A DNA stretch of 11,492 bases from M3007 sp033762055. GTDB taxonomy: Bacteria; Bacteroidota; Bacteroidia; Chitinophagales; Saprospiraceae. A program made the translations under genes and the position numbers. The notes under the pieces are model-generated. The model was not told the DNA's origin, did no database searches, and saw only the letters and a list, made by a program, of their open reading frames with translations. Within the stretch, counting starts at the first letter, position 1. Every line of letters begins with the position of its first letter. Below, piece by piece: positions 1 through 5,634 of this stretch. The stretch spans positions 1-11,492 of the forward strand of contig JANRLZ010000576.1 in the NCBI GenBank assembly GCA_033762055.1. The letters are read 5' to 3'.

Positions 1-254
1 AAAATCGAACCAATCGAAAAATCGAACCAATCGAAAAATCGAACCAATCGAAAAATCGAACCAATCGAAAAATCGAACCAATCGAAAAATCGAACCAATC
101 AAAAAATCGAACCAATCGAAAAATCGAACCAATCGAAAAATCGAACCAATCAAAAAATCGAACCAATCGAAAAATCGAACCAATCGAAAAATCGAACCAA
201 TCGAAAAATCGAACCAATCGAAAAATCGAACCAATCGAAAAATCGAACCAATCA
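1..254. repeat. 17-bp tandem repeat array, about 15 copies, truncated at left edge
   Basis: The unit AAAAATCGAACCAATCG repeats with no length variation: one 16-bp partial copy at the window edge, then fourteen full copies. The only variation I see is the last base, which is A instead of G in the copies ending at 101, 152 and 254. Each unit is two half-units, so the hexamer ATCGAA recurs alternately every 9 and 8 bp. There are no unique spacers, so this is not a CRISPR array. Because 17 is not a multiple of 3, all three plus frames are used in turn, and none of them contains a stop inside the array; the minus strand is open as well. No start codon is visible, so an extension of an upstream gene cannot be excluded but is not supported. 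Near-identity of copies suggests recent expansion by slippage. Function unknown. Confidence 0.97.
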
Positions 255-368
255 AAAAAAGTGGCTTATTTTTGCTTCGCCCAAAACACCTGCTGTCCCG
301 CCGAAGGTTGATCAAACCACAGAAATACCCCTGTTCAAACTTCTTTTAGTCAAGTTACCGGTACACAA

Positions 369-992
369 ATGGAACCACTCAGACAAAGACTCCCCCTGAT
401 CGGCGACGTTGCGCCCGCTTTTGAGGTGCCTACCGAAAAAGGGCTGCTGCAATTCCCGCAATACAGCGAAGGCTGCTGGTGCATCTTTTTTGCCCACCCC
501 GCCAATTTTACCTCTGCCTGGACGATGTTTTCGGCTTTTCTGGCCATGAAAGAACGCTGGCTCAACGAACGCAACACCAAAGTACTGGCACTCGCCAACG
601 AGCCGCTGCGCCAAAACAACCAGTGGGCCGATAAAGCCCGGCGTTTTATCGGCATCTACCTGAAAGCCCCCGTCATTGAAGACCTCGATTTCCGCATCGC
701 CAAATTATACGGACTGGCTTCGGGCCGCCGCCCCCAACCCGGCTGCGATCGCCTGGCCCTCATCATTGACCCGGAAGGCGTGGTACGCATGATTATTCAC
801 CGCCCGCTCCCCAATATCGAAAGCGCCTTGCTCGACATCGAACGCGAACTCGACCGACTGCAGGGAAAAATTCAGGAAGAAGTACCGCCGGTGATGGATA
901 TCCTCGGCGTTGCCGAACTCTCCGACGCCGTCGGCGATTTGTACAAACCCGACCCGGCCTATTTTACCCGCAAACCTGTTTCGGCGAATTGA
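369..992 (+). CDS. Peroxiredoxin-family protein (1-Cys/Prx6-like) with peroxidatic Cys replaced by Trp
   Basis: The 207-residue protein has the AhpC/TSA thioredoxin fold layout of 1-Cys (Prx6-type) peroxiredoxins, which normally reduce peroxides with a single active-site Cys. The N-terminal stretch LIGDVAPAFEVPTEKG fits the family start. The active-site loop FFAHPANFTSAW (residues 40-51) matches the family motif (S/A)HPxxFTxxC, with H43, P44 and T48 kept. The peroxidatic Cys position is W51, codon TGG at 519-521, one base from a Cys codon. The supporting Arg is probably R128, just before LALIIDPEG. The C-terminal extension after residue 170 (PPVMDILGVAELSDAVGD) resembles that of Prx6-type proteins. 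Remaining cysteines are C36 and C38, forming a CWC motif on the strand leading into the loop, and C126. Length and frame are intact, so it does not look like a decayed gene. It may be non-catalytic or may use C36/C38 instead; that is inference. The start has no clear Shine-Dalgarno site. Confidence 0.88.
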   Translation: MEPLRQRLPLIGDVAPAFEVPTEKGLLQFPQYSEGCWCIFFAHPANFTSAWTMFSAFLAMKERWLNERNTKVLALANEPLRQNNQWADKARRFIGIYLKAPVIEDLDFRIAKLYGLASGRRPQPGCDRLALIIDPEGVVRMIIHRPLPNIESALLDIERELDRLQGKIQEEVPPVMDILGVAELSDAVGDLYKPDPAYFTRKPVSAN

Positions 993-1036
993 GGCTTCTC
1001 GCTTTTATGGCGGTAGCCGTTCCTAATTCTGCGCCC

Positions 1037-1141
1037 ATCTGTGCTGCGAAGCATCTGTGTCATCTGTGTGCTATAAAACGCCGGGCATCTACAACAATTC
1101 ATAATGGCACACAGATGACACAGATGCTTCGCAGCACAGAT
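1037..1141. repeat. Perfect 35-bp inverted repeat with 35-nt loop
   Basis: Arm 1 (1037-1071) and arm 2 (1107-1141) are exact reverse complements over 35 bp, separated by 35 nt. Each arm contains three copies of ATCTGTG (1037, 1053 and 1062 in arm 1) and a small hairpin, TGCT-GCGA-AGCA, with a GNRA-type loop. A run of eight T follows at 1151-1158, so as RNA it could help terminate the peroxiredoxin transcript, but the long loop and 9-nt gap to the T run are atypical. I have an unverified recollection of similar CATCTGTG-rich intergenic repeats in Bacteroidota genomes, which would make this an interspersed, non-coding palindromic element. Reading frames across it are palindrome artefacts. Confidence 0.9.
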
Positions 1142-1175
1142 AAACACGGATTTTTTTTGACAAAATCCTGTTTCG

Positions 1176-1212
1176 TTTGTTACATCGCTTCAAAATTCCC
1201 TGCCTACTTTTG
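1176..1212 (+). promoter_or_regulatory. Candidate Bacteroidota-type promoter for feoAB
   Basis: TACTTTTG at 1205-1212 is an exact match to the -7 consensus TAnnTTTG. A TTTG at 1176-1179 could serve as the -33 box, but the spacing is 25 bp, longer than the usual 17-23. Transcription would begin near 1218-1220 and leave a leader of about 90 nt before feoA. The -7 box is the stronger half of this call. Confidence 0.5.
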
Positions 1213-1223
1213 TGCGCAGATTT

Positions 1224-1238
1224 TGTCTAAATTAAACA
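1224..1238. promoter_or_regulatory. Imperfect palindrome near feoAB transcription start, possible metalloregulator site
   Basis: TGTCTAAATTAAACA reads as a dyad with 12 of 15 positions symmetric. It lies a few bases downstream of the predicted transcription start of feoAB, where a repressor would block initiation. Ferrous-iron uptake operons are usually controlled by Fur or DtxR/MntR-type iron repressors. I cannot assign the site to either family, and chance AT-rich symmetry is possible. Confidence 0.3.
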
Positions 1239-1260
1239 GCGAGGACATACCGAAGTCTAA

Positions 1261-1276
1261 CAGGCCTTGTTGCCTG
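1261..1276 (+). other. Short hairpin in feoA leader
   Basis: CAGGC (1261-1265) and GCCTG (1272-1276) form a 5-bp stem with a 6-nt loop, 32 nt upstream of the feoA start. It could affect leader stability or be incidental. No riboswitch was recognised in this leader. Confidence 0.3.
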
Positions 1277-1307
1277 CCATTCGGCGGCTGAACCGCAACC
1301 TATTGAT

Positions 1308-1541
1308 ATGCAACGCCGTTATCGAACCATCCCCGATCTGAAGATCAATGAAAGCGCCCGCGCCATCGCCTTTGATGATTCCGCCCTGGCCTGCAAACTC
1401 ACTTCCATGGGCGTTTTGCCCGGCTCCCGCGTCGAAATGATTCGCAAATCGCCGTTCGGCAATGCCTACTATGTAAAAGCAGATGGCGTACGGCTCGCCC
1501 TCCGCGAAGAAGAAGCCGCCAGTATTCTGCTGGAAATTTGA
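1308..1541 (+). CDS. feoA: FeoA, ferrous iron transport accessory protein
   Basis: The 77-residue protein is a single SH3-like FeoA domain, a normal length for stand-alone FeoA. Diagnostic features are KLTSMGVLPGSRVEMIRKSPFG (residues 30-51), equivalent to the family pattern rL..lGl.pGs.v.v....PfG, and the C-terminal VRLALREEEAASILLEI, equivalent to laLR..eA..I.v. FeoA is a small cytoplasmic protein thought to modulate the FeoB permease. The feoB start is 30 nt downstream on the same strand, so the two are almost certainly co-transcribed. No Shine-Dalgarno site is obvious before the ATG. No FeoC-type gene is seen. Confidence 0.95.
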   Translation: MQRRYRTIPDLKINESARAIAFDDSALACKLTSMGVLPGSRVEMIRKSPFGNAYYVKADGVRLALREEEAASILLEI

Positions 1542-1571
1542 ATGCCATACGGCGCGTTTACTCCTTGATTT

Positions 1572-3734
1572 ATGAATGGCGAAGGCGGAATGTCACCCCT
1601 GAAAATTGCATTGATCGGCAACCCCAACAGCGGTAAATCCACTGTTTTCAACCAACTTACCGGACTGCGACAACGCACCGGCAACTTCCCCGGCATTACC
1701 GTCGAAGTAAAAGAAACCGATTACCGCTTCCCCAGCGGCAAAGAGGCCATTCTGATTGACTTTCCCGGCACCTACAGTCTTTACCCCACTTCCTCCGACG
1801 AAAAAGTGGTGGCCGCCGTACTCGCCAACCCCGCCGATCCTTTTTTCCCCGATGCGCTGGTTTATATCGCCGACGTAACCCACCTCGAAAAACACCTCCT
1901 GCTGTTTACCCAGCTGCTCGACCTCCATATCCCGATTTTGCTGGCGCTCAATATGTCGGACAGCGCCGCCGAACTCGGCATAAAAGTCAACGCCTCCAAA
2001 TTAGCCGACACCTTTGGCGTACCGGTCATCCCCATCAGCGGCCGAACCGGACAGAATATCATGCGCCTGACCGTCGAACTGGAAAAATTGCTCGACAAAA
2101 AAGACGCCGCCGCTTCCCGCTCATTTTACAACCCCACGGAATCGGAAAAACAGGTCATCCAGGCCGTACAACAAAATCTGGGTGTCGAAAACCCTTACCG
2201 CGCCCTGCAAATCGCCCACCACGCCGAATGGCTGCCCTTCCTGCATCCCGCAGAAAAGGAAACCGTGGCCGCCATTACCAGCACCAAAAACTTCCACTCC
2301 CTGCGCGCCCAGGTAGACGAAACCCTCGAACGCTACGACCGTTTCACGCCCCTGTCGCAGGCCGCTGTGGCACAACCGCCGGCTTTCCCCAACACCCCCA
2401 CCGACCGGATTGATGCCGTGCTCACCCATCGCTTCTGGGGGCCGCTTGTCTTTTTCGCCATCATGTTGCTGGTGTTTCAGGCCATATTTGAATGGAGCGC
2501 CTACCCGATGGACTGGATCGAAGGCGGGTTTGCCCATCTGTCGGAACTCGTTTCCGACAAACTGCCTGCCGCCTGGTACACGGAACTGATTACCGACGGC
2601 ATACTGGCCGGACTGGGCGGCATCCTGGTTTTTGTGCCGCAAATCGCCCTGCTGTTTTTGCTTATCGGCATTTTGGAAGAAGTAGGCTATATGTCGCGGG
2701 TGGTATTTATGTTTGATAAAACCATGCGCCGTTTCGGCATGAACGGTCGCAGTATGGTAGCGCTCATCAGCGGCAGCGCCTGCGCCGTGCCGGCCATTAT
2801 GAGCAGTCGCACCATCGGCAACTGGCAGGAACGCCTCATTACCGTGATGGTAACGCCTTTTATCAGCTGCAGCGCGCGCATACCGGTGTATCTGGTATTG
2901 ATCGGACTGGCGGTGCCGGCCGTAAAATTGGGCGGCATACTCAGTTTGCAATCGCTGGTGTTTGGCGCCATGTATGTGCTGGGATTGCTGACCGCTTTTT
3001 TAGCCGGTTGGGCCATGAAAAAATGGTTGCGCCGCCGCGAACCCTCATTTCTTGCCATCGAATTGCCGGTTTATCGCATGCCTTTGTGGAAAAACGTTTT
3101 GCTCAACGTATGGGAAAAAGTGCTGGCATTCATCAGCGGGGCCGGTAAAATCATCCTGATCGTTTCCATTGCCCTCTGGGCCTTGTCGCGCTTCGGTCCG
3201 GGCGATGCCATCCGGCACGCCGATCAGGCGGCACAGGAAGAAGCCCGGCAAATGGGCCTCGATACGACCGCCACCGACGATCTGGTGCAACAACGCCGCC
3301 TCGAAGCCTCCTGGGCCGGACAAGCCGGCAAATGGATGGAGCCGGCGATTCGTCCGCTGGGCTACGACTGGAAAATCGGGATTGCCTTGCTTACCTCCTT
3401 TGCTGCCCGCGAGGTCTTCACCGGCACCCTGGCCGTGCTCTACAACATGGGCGACGCCGAGGCCGACATCAATGATCGTTCGGAGAACGAGGCCAAGGCT
3501 ACGTTGCGCGAGCGGATGAAAGGAGAAAAATTCAGCGACAACGGCCAACCTGTGTACACCCTTGCCACCGCCCTGTCGCTCCTGGTCTTTTACGCCCTTG
3601 CCATGCAGTGCATGAGCACCCTCGCCGTGGTACGCCGCGAAACCGGCAGCTGGAAATGGGCTTTCCTGCAGTTTGTCCTGATGAGCGCATTGGCTTACAT
3701 CGCCGCCTGGCTGGTGTACGTCGCTTTTTCGTAG
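1572..3734 (+). CDS. feoB: FeoB, ferrous iron transporter with N-terminal G domain
   Basis: This 720-residue inner-membrane Fe(II) permease carries an N-terminal GTPase domain. Nucleotide-binding motifs are G1 GNPNSGKST (16-24), G2 Thr43 in GNFPGITVE, G3 DFPG (63-66), G4 NMSD (127-130) and a G5-like SGRTG (156-160). A helical spacer domain follows to about residue 280. The membrane part starts near HRFWGPLVFF (286) and has two gate repeats. The first contains GSACAVPAIMSSRTI (401-415), including the conserved Cys404, and TPFISCSARIPVY (428-440). The second contains SFAAREVFTGTL (609-620) and AMQCMSTLAVVRRETGSW (677-694). There is no C-terminal FeoC-like extension. A second in-frame ATG at 1590 (Met7) is preceded by a GAAGGCGG stretch at suitable distance and may be the true start; it would leave the G1 motif only nine residues from the N-terminus. 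The gene forms an operon with feoA. Its GC content is high: a 60-base sample at 3301 is 40/60 G+C. Confidence 0.97.
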   Translation: MNGEGGMSPLKIALIGNPNSGKSTVFNQLTGLRQRTGNFPGITVEVKETDYRFPSGKEAILIDFPGTYSLYPTSSDEKVVAAVLANPADPFFPDALVYIADVTHLEKHLLLFTQLLDLHIPILLALNMSDSAAELGIKVNASKLADTFGVPVIPISGRTGQNIMRLTVELEKLLDKKDAAASRSFYNPTESEKQVIQAVQQNLGVENPYRALQIAHHAEWLPFLHPAEKETVAAITSTKNFHSLRAQVDETLERYDRFTPLSQAAVAQPPAFPNTPTDRIDAVLTHRFWGPLVFFAIMLLVFQAIFEWSAYPMDWIEGGFAHLSELVSDKLPAAWYTELITDGILAGLGGILVFVPQIALLFLLIGILEEVGYMSRVVFMFDKTMRRFGMNGRSMVALISGSACAVPAIMSSRTIGNWQERLITVMVTPFISCSARIPVYLVLIGLAVPAVKLGGILSLQSLVFGAMYVLGLLTAFLAGWAMKKWLRRREPSFLAIELPVYRMPLWKNVLLNVWEKVLAFISGAGKIILIVSIALWALSRFGPGDAIRHADQAAQEEARQMGLDTTATDDLVQQRRLEASWAGQAGKWMEPAIRPLGYDWKIGIALLTSFAAREVFTGTLAVLYNMGDAEADINDRSENEAKATLRERMKGEKFSDNGQPVYTLATALSLLVFYALAMQCMSTLAVVRRETGSWKWAFLQFVLMSALAYIAAWLVYVAFS

Positions 3735-3747
3735 GGTGTGTCGCGCC

Positions 3748-3784
3748 AATCACAAAACACGGGTATGATCTCGTGTGATTTTTT
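3748..3784 (+). terminator. Probable intrinsic terminator of feoAB (bulged stem plus T run)
   Basis: The stem pairs AATCA + CACG (3748-3752 and 3758-3761) with CGTGTGATT (3772-3780). A 5-nt bulge lies on the 5' side, the loop is 10 nt, and T residues run on to 3784. It begins 13 nt after the feoB stop. The bulge weakens the structure. The T run also belongs to the first unit of the adjacent 21-bp array, so the match may be partly coincidental. Confidence 0.45.
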
Positions 3785-3959
3785 GCAAAAAGCGCGTGCT
3801 TTTTGTCAAAACATGCGTGGTTTTTTAACAGAAGCCGCGCGGTTTTTAGCAAGCGTCACGTAGTTATTTCAAAAAGTCGCGTTACTTTGGGGAATAACTA
3901 CGTGACTTTTCAAGATAGTCGCGCGGTTTTTTTAAAAAATTGCGCAACGATGCAGCGTA
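3771..3959. repeat. Nine degenerate repeats in exact 21-bp register
   Basis: Successive units start at 3771, 3792, 3813, 3834, 3855, 3876, 3897, 3918 and 3939, with no insertions or deletions. The core consensus is roughly GCGTGGTTTTTTnnAAAAA preceded by a pyrimidine-rich base pair or two. Most units have a GC-rich head (GCGTG, GCGCG, ACGTA), a T tract and then an A-rich tail. Units 6 and 9 are the most diverged. The period equals two B-DNA turns, so the T and A tracts lie on one helix face, as in intrinsically bent DNA. Because 21 is a multiple of 3, open frames with 7-residue repeats cross the array on both strands. The array lies between feoB and the promoter of the Cys-rich pair. It could be a set of tandem binding sites, a curved upstream element or a remnant of a short-repeat coding region. 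Confidence 0.8.
3855..3906. repeat. 14-bp perfect inverted repeat inside the 21-bp array
   Basis: GTCACGTAGTTATT (3855-3868) and AATAACTACGTGAC (3893-3906) are exact reverse complements with 24 nt between them. The arms occupy the head of unit 5 and span the unit 6/7 junction. The matching is better than the direct-repeat relationship between these units, so the dyad is an additional layer of structure. Confidence 0.75.
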
Positions 3960-4016
3960 TTTATCCGAGATTGGTACGACAAAAGCCGAATTGCAACAAT
4001 GGTGGGCGATGAGCGG

Positions 4017-4048
4017 TTTGGCCGTTACAAAAAGGGGGGCTACTTTTG
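4017..4048 (+). promoter_or_regulatory. Strong Bacteroidota-type promoter of the Cys-rich protein pair
   Basis: TTTG (4017-4020), a 20-bp spacer and TACTTTTG (4041-4048) match the TTTG-N19/20-TAnnTTTG promoter recognised by the Bacteroidota housekeeping sigma factor at every defined position. Transcription should begin near 4053-4055, giving a leader of about 85 nt to the ATG at 4138. The box is identical in sequence to the -7 box ahead of feoA. Confidence 0.75.
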
Positions 4049-4137
4049 GCAGATAAATCCTCTTATTTTTTGATCGTTCCTTAACTCGACCCAGGTTTTC
4101 TATCTTGTGGTTGTAATACAAACTAATATTCTCCACT

Positions 4138-4626
4138 ATGAAACTTCCTCTCTTTCTATTATTTGCTGTGGGCCTTCTGTTCAGCAGTTTTTCCCTTGAA
4201 AATCCGGTGGCGGATGAAATAGTCGTGACCGGACTTCGGTTTAATAAAACCAGGATCGAGGCCTTGAAAAAAACACCGGTTCAACCTGCGTTTATTATTG
4301 ACGAAAAGAACATCCTCCGCCCCACCCAGGCATATAAAATCCTGTATGTAAAATCCGACAAAGCGCTGGTTTTGATTCCCAGCGCTACTGCTTACAGTAC
4401 ATTTAAGCAATTGAGCGGTTACGAGGAGCTTGAATTGCCCGGCGGAATCCTGATTGGTTGTATGTGCAACGAACTCAACGACGACTGCCGTTTTGATAAT
4501 AGTAAAATCGAAACCCGGTTTGACTGCAAAGGCAATTGTGGTTGTTATATCGGTATAGTTTTCGATTTGAATCCCGGCCCAATTCAGTATGAAACCGCTC
4601 CGGGCGGCCCCTGGTATAACTTGTGA
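4138..4626 (+). CDS. Small secreted six-cysteine protein, paralogue 1 (function unknown)
   Basis: The 162-residue product begins with a hydrophobic signal peptide (about residues 1-19, MKLPLFLLFAVGLLFSSFS), so it is probably periplasmic or secreted. I do not recognise a family. The mature part has a beta-rich segment around NILRPTQAYKILYV (58-71) and a C-terminal Cys-rich half. The cysteines are C108, C110, C117, C130, C134 and C136, giving C-x-C-x6-C-x12-C-x3-C-x-C. It ends in QYETAPGGPWYNL. The next gene is a clear paralogue of the same length with the same cysteine layout and ending, so a tandem duplication is likely. Six cysteines in an exported protein suggest three disulfides or a metal site; this is inference. 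The start is set by the signal peptide and the upstream promoter. Confidence 0.85.
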   Translation: MKLPLFLLFAVGLLFSSFSLENPVADEIVVTGLRFNKTRIEALKKTPVQPAFIIDEKNILRPTQAYKILYVKSDKALVLIPSATAYSTFKQLSGYEELELPGGILIGCMCNELNDDCRFDNSKIETRFDCKGNCGCYIGIVFDLNPGPIQYETAPGGPWYNL

Positions 4627-4681
4627 GAGGGCCTTATCTTTCCCACATCCTCACCATTCATCCTCTTAACTGCAACTTATC

Positions 4682-5170
4682 ATGAAAAACAACCTGATTG
4701 TTCTTTTCTGTCATTTGTGTCTGATCTTTAGTATGCCACTTGGGGCGCAAACGATTGCGCCGGATAAGATTACGGCGGTTAAACTGACTCCTGAAATTGG
4801 TAAAAGCTACCTTGAACAAACAAGTGTTCAAGCGTTTACCGTCAACCAGAACTACATCCTCCGTCCTGCATCGGGTTATAAAATAAGTTACTTTCCTTCC
4901 GAGAAAAAAATTGCGATCCATCCTGTCGCAATGAAACTAACAAGTTCAAGACCAAGCCTGCCCGGTTTTGATACTTCGCCGGTGCCAGGGGGTACCATGT
5001 TTTGTTTGTGCGAACAAACTCAAGATGACTGTAAAATCAGTGCCAGGGTAATTGATAAAAGCCTGACTTTTGTTTGCGTCGGGTCTTGCGGCTGCGAATC
5101 TTTCCTGGTTTACGACACCTCCGATCCTGTTCTGGAATATGAAACCGGTGGTATTTGGCACAGGTTTTAA
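4682..5170 (+). CDS. Small secreted six-cysteine protein, paralogue 2 (function unknown)
   Basis: This 162-residue paralogue of the preceding gene follows it after 55 nt with no terminator seen, so the two are likely one operon. The signal peptide MKNNLIVLFCHLCLIFSMPLGA ends before Gln23 (A-Q, common in Bacteroidota). Shared features are VQ.AF....YILRP..GYKI.Y (49-70), PGG before the first Cys, the acidic DDC at 115-117, and the ending YETGGIWHRF. The conserved cysteines are C108, C110, C117, C132, C136 and C138 (C-x-C-x6-C-x14-C-x3-C-x-C). The first three are at the same residue numbers as in paralogue 1, and the C132-C138 group is displaced by two residues. C10 and C13 lie in the signal peptide. 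The rest of the sequence has diverged strongly, so the duplication is old or selected for different partners. Confidence 0.85.
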   Translation: MKNNLIVLFCHLCLIFSMPLGAQTIAPDKITAVKLTPEIGKSYLEQTSVQAFTVNQNYILRPASGYKISYFPSEKKIAIHPVAMKLTSSRPSLPGFDTSPVPGGTMFCLCEQTQDDCKISARVIDKSLTFVCVGSCGCESFLVYDTSDPVLEYETGGIWHRF

Positions 5171-5255
5171 GAGCATGCAACCCTACCAACCCGCCGAAGG
5201 CCTGAAAACACGAAGCACTGACATAAGATCAGAAGTCCCCTAACAAAACTCACAA

Positions 5256-5561
5256 ATGCCGATACACGGCGCAACACACAAAATACAATCCATGGAAATT
5301 TTACTCATCAACGCCGAGGAAGCTGGAATGCCTGAACCCATGATTAATCATTGTACCCAACTCCTTAGCCGGCGAATAGAAAAATTGTATCCTGGCCTGC
5401 CTAAGGCCGGCGACAGCCTCGAAATCCTTTATTCTGAAAAAGACCCGCTGATGGAAACCGGTGAATTAGATGATCAAGCTTATCTTATCTATTTTTCGGT
5501 AGCAGCGGTAGATGGCTCGGACCGGGAGAATGGCGTCGTGAAGATGAACCTGGTCTTTTAG
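5256..5561 (+). CDS. Small hypothetical cytoplasmic protein
   Basis: The 101-residue product has no signal peptide, no membrane segment and no family I recognise. It looks like a small alpha/beta domain: a strand (MEILLINAE, 13-21), an amphipathic helix (PMINHCTQLLSRRIEKLYPG), then strands around DSLEILYSE and QAYLIYFSVAAV, ending in VVKMNLVF. An internal ATG at 5292 (Met13) directly before the first strand is an equally good start and would give 89 residues; both starts have A-rich leaders and no Shine-Dalgarno site. Codon use with mixed third positions, like the flanking genes, supports a real gene. It follows the Cys-rich pair by 85 nt on the same strand with no obvious promoter, so it may share their transcript. 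Confidence 0.6.
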   Translation: MPIHGATHKIQSMEILLINAEEAGMPEPMINHCTQLLSRRIEKLYPGLPKAGDSLEILYSEKDPLMETGELDDQAYLIYFSVAAVDGSDRENGVVKMNLVF

Positions 5562-5606
5562 CCGCCAACCAAACAACCGCCCCAACACATTCTTCTGGCA
5601 CAATCT

Positions 5607-5614
5607 TATTTTTG
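5607..5614 (+). promoter_or_regulatory. Candidate -7 box for the serine hydrolase gene
   Basis: TATTTTTG matches the -7 consensus TAnnTTTG exactly. No TTTG is seen at the right distance upstream, so only half a promoter is supported. The predicted start near 5620 leaves a leader of about 15 nt before the ATG at 5635. Confidence 0.4.
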
Positions 5615-5634
5615 AACATTCCTAAATGTAAAGC

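Noticed and set aside
1..254. CRISPR array
   Set aside because: The 17-bp units are directly abutting with no unique spacers, and no cas genes are present.
1037..1168. Clean intrinsic terminator for the peroxiredoxin gene
   Set aside because: The long stem has a 35-nt loop, and the T8 run begins 9 nt after the stem. A termination role is possible but not supported enough for a terminator call.
989..1291. Plus-strand 100-codon gene and its minus-strand mirror at 959-1147
   Set aside because: Both frames are produced by the perfect palindrome, which gives similar Cys/His-containing peptides on both strands. They overlap the feoA promoter region.
2121..2951. 276-codon minus-strand frame
   Set aside because: It is a shadow of feoB; high-GC codon bias leaves antisense frames open. 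It has no recognisable domain.
3803..4012. Plus-strand small gene of 69 codons with 7-residue repeats (and minus-strand frames 3882-4136 and 3532-3852)
   Set aside because: All three frames exist because the 21-bp period is a multiple of 3. They overlap each other on opposite strands, none has a signal or family match, and one runs antisense into feoB. Kept only as a possibility in the array finding.
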